The position numbers were made by a program, and so were the translations under genes. DNA of 37,831 nt from Eggerthella sp. CAG:298 (lineage in GTDB: Bacteria > Actinomycetota > Coriobacteriia > Coriobacteriales > Eggerthellaceae), in contig FR895135.1 of NCBI GenBank assembly GCA_000435675.1, positions 56,397 through 94,227 of the forward strand. Reading direction: 5' to 3'. Under the pieces are notes generated by a model, which saw only the letters and a program-made list of their open reading frames with translations, ran no database searches and was not told the DNA's origin. Positions 34,837 through 37,831 of the stretch are shown piece by piece; positions within the stretch are counted from its first letter, which is position 1; every line of letters begins with the position of its first letter.

Positions 34837-35495
34837 AAGCCGCACTTTTGAAAGAGCTCCGCCTCGTCGTGCATCCTTCGACCTATTTCATCGTGGTGCT
34901 CGGAGCGCTCGTGCTCATACCATCGTGGATGTATGGCGCCATCTTCATCTACGGGGTCCTGGTCGCCTTCTTCAACGGAATGAACGCGCGCGAAATGCAC
35001 GACCTTGAGTACTCGTTCTCTCTCCCGTTGTCTCGCGCCAGCATGGCAAGGGCGCGTATCCTTACCATGATTGGGATCGAAGCGATCATGCTCGCCATTA
35101 TGGTCATCTTCATCGCGCTGCGCGGCCCGCTGGGAATCAACGCGATCACCCCGCCTTCAGAAGCAGTGGGAACGGCGGCAAATCTCTATCTTGTTGCGCT
35201 CGGATTCATCACGTTCGGCATGTTCAACCTGGTCTTCTACCCTTTGTATTATCGTGATCCGCTGAAGGTTGGATTGCCTTTCATCATCGCTTCTATCCCT
35301 GCCGCGCTCTGCATCACTGCAACCGTAGTGCTCCCCTATCTCCCCTTTGCGAACGCTGCGTCCTTTGGTATCGCTGGCTTCAATGACCCCAGTGCTCAAC
35401 TTTGCGCGCTTGCGGCAGGGCTTGTGGTCTTCATCGTTTGCAATGTTGCCGCCTGCAAGCTTTCAGCACGCTCATTCACCCACTTCGATGCCTGA
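34833..35495 (+). CDS. ABC-2 type transporter permease (second system)
   Basis: A 220-residue membrane protein with six hydrophobic segments. The loop MNAREMHDLEYSFSLPLSRASMARARIL parallels the DEMNGWERFRMTLPLTKHQ loop of the other permease. It is translationally coupled to its ATPase (ATGA, 34833-34836). The substrate is unknown. With the facing YtrA-controlled system it makes a two-exporter region. Confidence 0.85.
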   Translation: MKAALLKELRLVVHPSTYFIVVLGALVLIPSWMYGAIFIYGVLVAFFNGMNAREMHDLEYSFSLPLSRASMARARILTMIGIEAIMLAIMVIFIALRGPLGINAITPPSEAVGTAANLYLVALGFITFGMFNLVFYPLYYRDPLKVGLPFIIASIPAALCITATVVLPYLPFANAASFGIAGFNDPSAQLCALAAGLVVFIVCNVAACKLSARSFTHFDA

Positions 35496-35589
35496 CGAAA
35501 ACAACCTCCTTCCCATCCATCCTTTTGCATTTCAATAGAGCCTGGATGCATCTCCGCGGGGCGCGCTCTCCTTTCTCTGCGGGCGGGTC

Positions 35590-35595
35590 TATACT
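35590..35595 (+). promoter_or_regulatory. -10 element of the LytTR-DUF3021 operon
   Basis: TATACT ends 21 bases before the ATG at 35617; TCTCCT at the -35 position (17-base spacer) is poor. LytTR regulators commonly activate their own weak promoters, so a poor -35 fits. Confidence 0.35.
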
Positions 35596-35616
35596 TTCGC
35601 CCAGAAAGGAAGGCTC

Positions 35617-36054
35617 ATGAAGATTGAGATCGAAACAGACCGAGCGCTCACGGAACCCGAAGTGCTGCTCCGCTGCGCTGCTGTCGACGAATCCATCGCG
35701 GCTATCGTCGCAAGCCTGCGCATGCATGATCGAAGACTCAATGGCACTGTGCAAGGAGAAACCTGCGCCGTTCCCGCAGGCGAGATACTCTACATCGAAT
35801 CCATCGACGGCAGATGCTTTGCCTACTCAGCCACAACTGTTTTGGAAATGCCACTGCGTCTCATCGAGCTCGAGGAACGCCTTGCAGATGCCCACTTCGT
35901 ACGCATCGCAAAGAACTGCCTCGTGAATCTTTGTCGTATAGCAGGGCTCAAACCCTACGTAGGCGGACGATTGCTCGCTCGTCTCGACAACAACGAAGAG
36001 ATCGTGATCTCGCGCAAATATGCAAGCGCAATCAAGAAGTTACTAGGTGCCTAG
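35617..36054 (+). CDS. LytTR DNA-binding domain regulator
   Basis: A 145-residue protein whose last 100 residues form a LytTR DNA-binding domain (VPAGEILYIESIDGRCFAYS, MPLRLIELEERLADAHFVRIAKNCLVNL, ISRKYASAIKK). There is no receiver domain, so it is the stand-alone type that is usually controlled by, or acts with, a small DUF3021 membrane protein, encoded next to it here. AAGGAAGG lies before the ATG. The short N-terminal part (about 1-45) has no recognised domain. Expected role: activation of its own operon and of nearby transporters. Confidence 0.93.
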   Translation: MKIEIETDRALTEPEVLLRCAAVDESIAAIVASLRMHDRRLNGTVQGETCAVPAGEILYIESIDGRCFAYSATTVLEMPLRLIELEERLADAHFVRIAKNCLVNLCRIAGLKPYVGGRLLARLDNNEEIVISRKYASAIKKLLGA

Positions 36055-36066
36055 GAGGGATCGATC

Positions 36067-36549
36067 ATGAACAACAAGATCATCGATACCGAAAGAAAGA
36101 CCCCCGGCGAGATCATGAAGATGCTCTGCATCAACTTCTCGATCGCCTTCACGCTCTTCATGCTGTTCTCCATGTTCTTCGGCATGATATACGCCGATGA
36201 AGAAGCGAGAGCAGGCATCATGTACTGTTGGACCATTGCGGGCGCGATGCTTTTGGCAGTTGTCTTGCAGCTCGTATTCTTCACGCCGCTCCTCATCCGC
36301 CGTCTCAATTATGGTGCGCGCATCGCATTGTTCGGCGTGTGCTTCTATGCGGTCCTCACACCGCTTGCGATCGCCTTTGGTTGGTTTCCCACTGAACTAC
36401 CCGGCGCATGGCTGATCTGGAACGTTACGTATGTGATGATACTCGCCTTGAGCAGCCTACTCTTCACAGGACTCTATCGGCGCGAGACGAAGCTTTTGAA
36501 TAAGCAGCTCGAACGCTATAAATCCGAGACAGCGAAGCGTCGCAAGTAG
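36067..36549 (+). CDS. DUF3021 family membrane protein
   Basis: A 160-residue protein with four hydrophobic segments and a basic, helical C-terminal tail (KLLNKQLERYKSETAKRRK), matching DUF3021 proteins that accompany LytTR regulators. A ribosome site, AGGAGG, lies eight bases upstream, 12 bases after the regulator stop. In such pairs the membrane protein probably holds the regulator inactive. This is known for some homologues and inferred here. Confidence 0.85.
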   Translation: MNNKIIDTERKTPGEIMKMLCINFSIAFTLFMLFSMFFGMIYADEEARAGIMYCWTIAGAMLLAVVLQLVFFTPLLIRRLNYGARIALFGVCFYAVLTPLAIAFGWFPTELPGAWLIWNVTYVMILALSSLLFTGLYRRETKLLNKQLERYKSETAKRRK

Positions 36550-36629
36550 CTGAGGGTCCGATCAGGAAAAGAGCACCGCTAACGAACGTCCACTTAAGAG
36601 CTTCATGGTATGTAAGCTCCTAGCTCATC

Positions 36630-36635
36630 TATACT
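36630..36635 (+). promoter_or_regulatory. -10 element giving a leaderless ygbA-like message
   Basis: TATACT is followed one base later by an in-frame ATG (36637) and seven bases later by an in-frame GTG (36643). The expected transcript start coincides with the GTG, and there is no ribosome site. No clear -35 is seen. Confidence 0.45.
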
Positions 36636-36642
36636 GATGCAC

Positions 36643-36957
36643 GTGGATAAGATCGATAAAGACAGACGCGTTCTCGAAGCCATGGGGAGCATCTATTGCC
36701 AAGGCAATCACTCCGATGCTCAAAAAGATGAAGGCGGAATGTGCCAGGAATGCCGCACGACCATAGAGCAGACGCTTTCCCGCGCTGCTTCGTGTCCATA
36801 CGGGCACGAAGGCAACTGCCAAGACTGTGAAACACACTGTCAGCGCGGCGATGCTCAAATTCGCATCAGGACCATCATGCGCTATGCTGCGCCCAGGATG
36901 ATGGTTCGTCATCCGATCATGGCGCTCGAATACCTTCGCAAGAAACTGCGTGCATGA
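36643..36957 (+). CDS. ygbA: YgbA-like (nitrous-oxide-stimulated promoter family) cysteine-rich protein
   Basis: A protein of about 104 residues with conserved cysteines in the pattern YCQGNH, CQEC, CPYG, CQDCETHC. The ending, IRTIMRYAAPRMMVRHPIMALEYL, matches the YgbA family. In enterobacteria ygbA is under NsrR and responds to nitric oxide; the metal or partner is not known to me. The start is taken as GTG 36643 (VDKIDKDRR) because the transcript should begin there; ATG 36637 is two codons earlier and also possible. Redox control by nitrosative stress is inferred. A minus-strand hydrophobic frame opposite is a shadow. Confidence 0.82.
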   Translation: MDKIDKDRRVLEAMGSIYCQGNHSDAQKDEGGMCQECRTTIEQTLSRAASCPYGHEGNCQDCETHCQRGDAQIRIRTIMRYAAPRMMVRHPIMALEYLRKKLRA

Positions 36958-37083
36958 TGCATTATGTTGATTATCGCGCTAAGACGTGCAGCAACCCCTC
37001 TTTTAAATACTCCTGCTCAAACGATGAAGCATCTCCGTACAACAACCGCCATGCTCTGTATCAGATTCAAAATACGGAAGCGG

Positions 37084-37089
37084 TACAAT
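37084..37089 (+). promoter_or_regulatory. -10 candidate of the short-chain dehydrogenase gene
   Basis: TACAAT lies 31 bases before the ATG at 37121. No convincing -35 at 16-18 bases upstream (TCAGAT is the best). A low-confidence call. Confidence 0.3.
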
Positions 37090-37120
37090 AGAAAAACACC
37101 ATTTTGTCAAAGGAGTCTAT

Positions 37121-37831
37121 ATGAATCGCTTGAAAGATAAGGTCGCCATCGTCACAGGATCCACGAGTGGTATCGGCAAGGGCATCGCAAAGATGTTTGC
37201 TGCTGAAGGCGCGCGTGTTGTCGTATGCGGCCGCCGTGAAGAGCGTGGAGCAGCTATCGTCGACGAGATCCAATCCGCAGGCGGCGAGGCAATGTATCAC
37301 TTCCTCGATGTAACCAAGCCTGAAACCGTCGATGCGCTTCTTGCCGACACGGAGGCAGCCTGGGGCAAGATCGACGTGATGGTGAACAACGCAGCCGGCA
37401 TGGCCCTTAAGGATGGTCGCGTGGACGAGATATCGCTCGAAGACTGGGACGCGGTCTTCGCCAGCGACATCCGTAGCACCTTTTACTGCACGAAGATCGC
37501 CTTGCCCTACCTCAAGCGTAACGACAAGGCTTCCATCATTAACATCGGATCTATGGCTGCTTGCAGCGGCGATTTAGGCTCAACTGCTTATGCCTGCGCG
37601 AAGGCGGGCGTTGACATGCTCACGAAATACACTGCACTGCAATATGGCAAGGACGGCATTCGATGCAATTGCGTGCGTCCGGGTCTTATCATCACCGAAG
37701 AAAACGCCGACAAGGTACCCGACATGCTGAAGGATATTTTCCTTGATAACATCGAGGTTACCCGCTATGGCTCGCCTGTTGATATTGCTGCCCTGGGCGG
37801 ATACATTGCATCCCGCCAAAGGGGACATTTT
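37121..37831 (+). CDS. Short-chain dehydrogenase/reductase (partial, C-terminus outside window)
   Basis: NAD(P)-dependent classical SDR oxidoreductase; 237 codons are visible with no stop before the window ends. The cofactor motif TGSTSGIG is near residues 13-20, VNNAAG near 88-93, and the catalytic Ser (IGSMAACSG) with Tyr and Lys (YACAKAG) follows, then RPGLI. CGRREER after the second strand, with an Arg, hints at NADP preference. The substrate could be a 3-oxoacyl carrier, a sugar or a steroid. Coriobacteria carry many hydroxysteroid dehydrogenases of this class, but nothing here shows it is one. AGGAG is seven bases before the ATG. Confidence 0.9.
   Translation, partial: MNRLKDKVAIVTGSTSGIGKGIAKMFAAEGARVVVCGRREERGAAIVDEIQSAGGEAMYHFLDVTKPETVDALLADTEAAWGKIDVMVNNAAGMALKDGRVDEISLEDWDAVFASDIRSTFYCTKIALPYLKRNDKASIINIGSMAACSGDLGSTAYACAKAGVDMLTKYTALQYGKDGIRCNCVRPGLIITEENADKVPDMLKDIFLDNIEVTRYGSPVDIAALGGYIASRQRGHF

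Noticed and set aside
36625..36912. Minus-strand hydrophobic frame opposite the ygbA-like gene
   Set aside because: The plus strand has the conserved cysteines and C-terminal motif of YgbA; the hydrophobic frame is its complement.

Overview
The window reads as a chromosomal segment of a Gram-positive, moderately GC-rich anaerobe. The class Coriobacteriia (Actinomycetota, possibly Eggerthellaceae) fits best. This rests on the actinobacterial-style dcw order with mraZ first, GATC/GCG-rich codon use, candidate leaderless genes, and the mix of crotonase, NifX-like, YgbA and LytTR/DUF3021 genes. No rRNA or tRNA is visible to fix the taxonomy, so this is an inference.

Region 1 (1-14686, minus strand) is the division and cell-wall cluster. 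In transcription order it is mraZ, rsmH, ftsL-like, ftsI, murE, murF, mraY, murD, ftsW, murG and murC (cut by the window edge), with murJ just upstream of mraZ. Genes overlap or sit within a few bases of each other. A good sigma-70-type promoter lies before mraZ, and arrays of AAAGTGG/GTGGGA repeats (candidate MraZ boxes) occur in both orientations in the 407-base gap between murJ and mraZ.

Region 2 (14757-18237) holds NAD kinase with an internal insertion, a 355-base gap with competing hairpins, CTP synthase, and a small unknown gene. Region 3 (18278-21149) has a 654-residue protein with an N-formylglutamate-amidohydrolase-like head and a membrane tail, divergent from a P-loop kinase-like gene.

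Region 4 (21567-26738, plus strand) is the most interesting part. It holds an AsnB/AsnH-type glutamine amidotransferase, an ATP-grasp ligase resembling D-aspartate ligase, an atypical alanine-racemase-family enzyme, and an Asp/Glu racemase. Together they look like a pathway that makes D-Asp, ligates it and amidates a peptidoglycan carboxylate. Yet MurE in the same window carries the DNPR motif of meso-diaminopimelate-adding enzymes, which normally go with direct cross-links. xerD follows.

Region 5 (27824-31177) has map, a membrane-anchored CapA-family protein, a NifX/NifB-like small protein and a PaaG-like crotonase. Region 6 (31275-36549) has two ABC-2 export systems facing away from each other, one with a YtrA-type GntR regulator and one with an XRE-AbrB fusion regulator, then a LytTR regulator with a DUF3021 membrane partner. 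Region 7 (36550-37831) has a YgbA-like cysteine-rich protein and a short-chain dehydrogenase cut by the window end.
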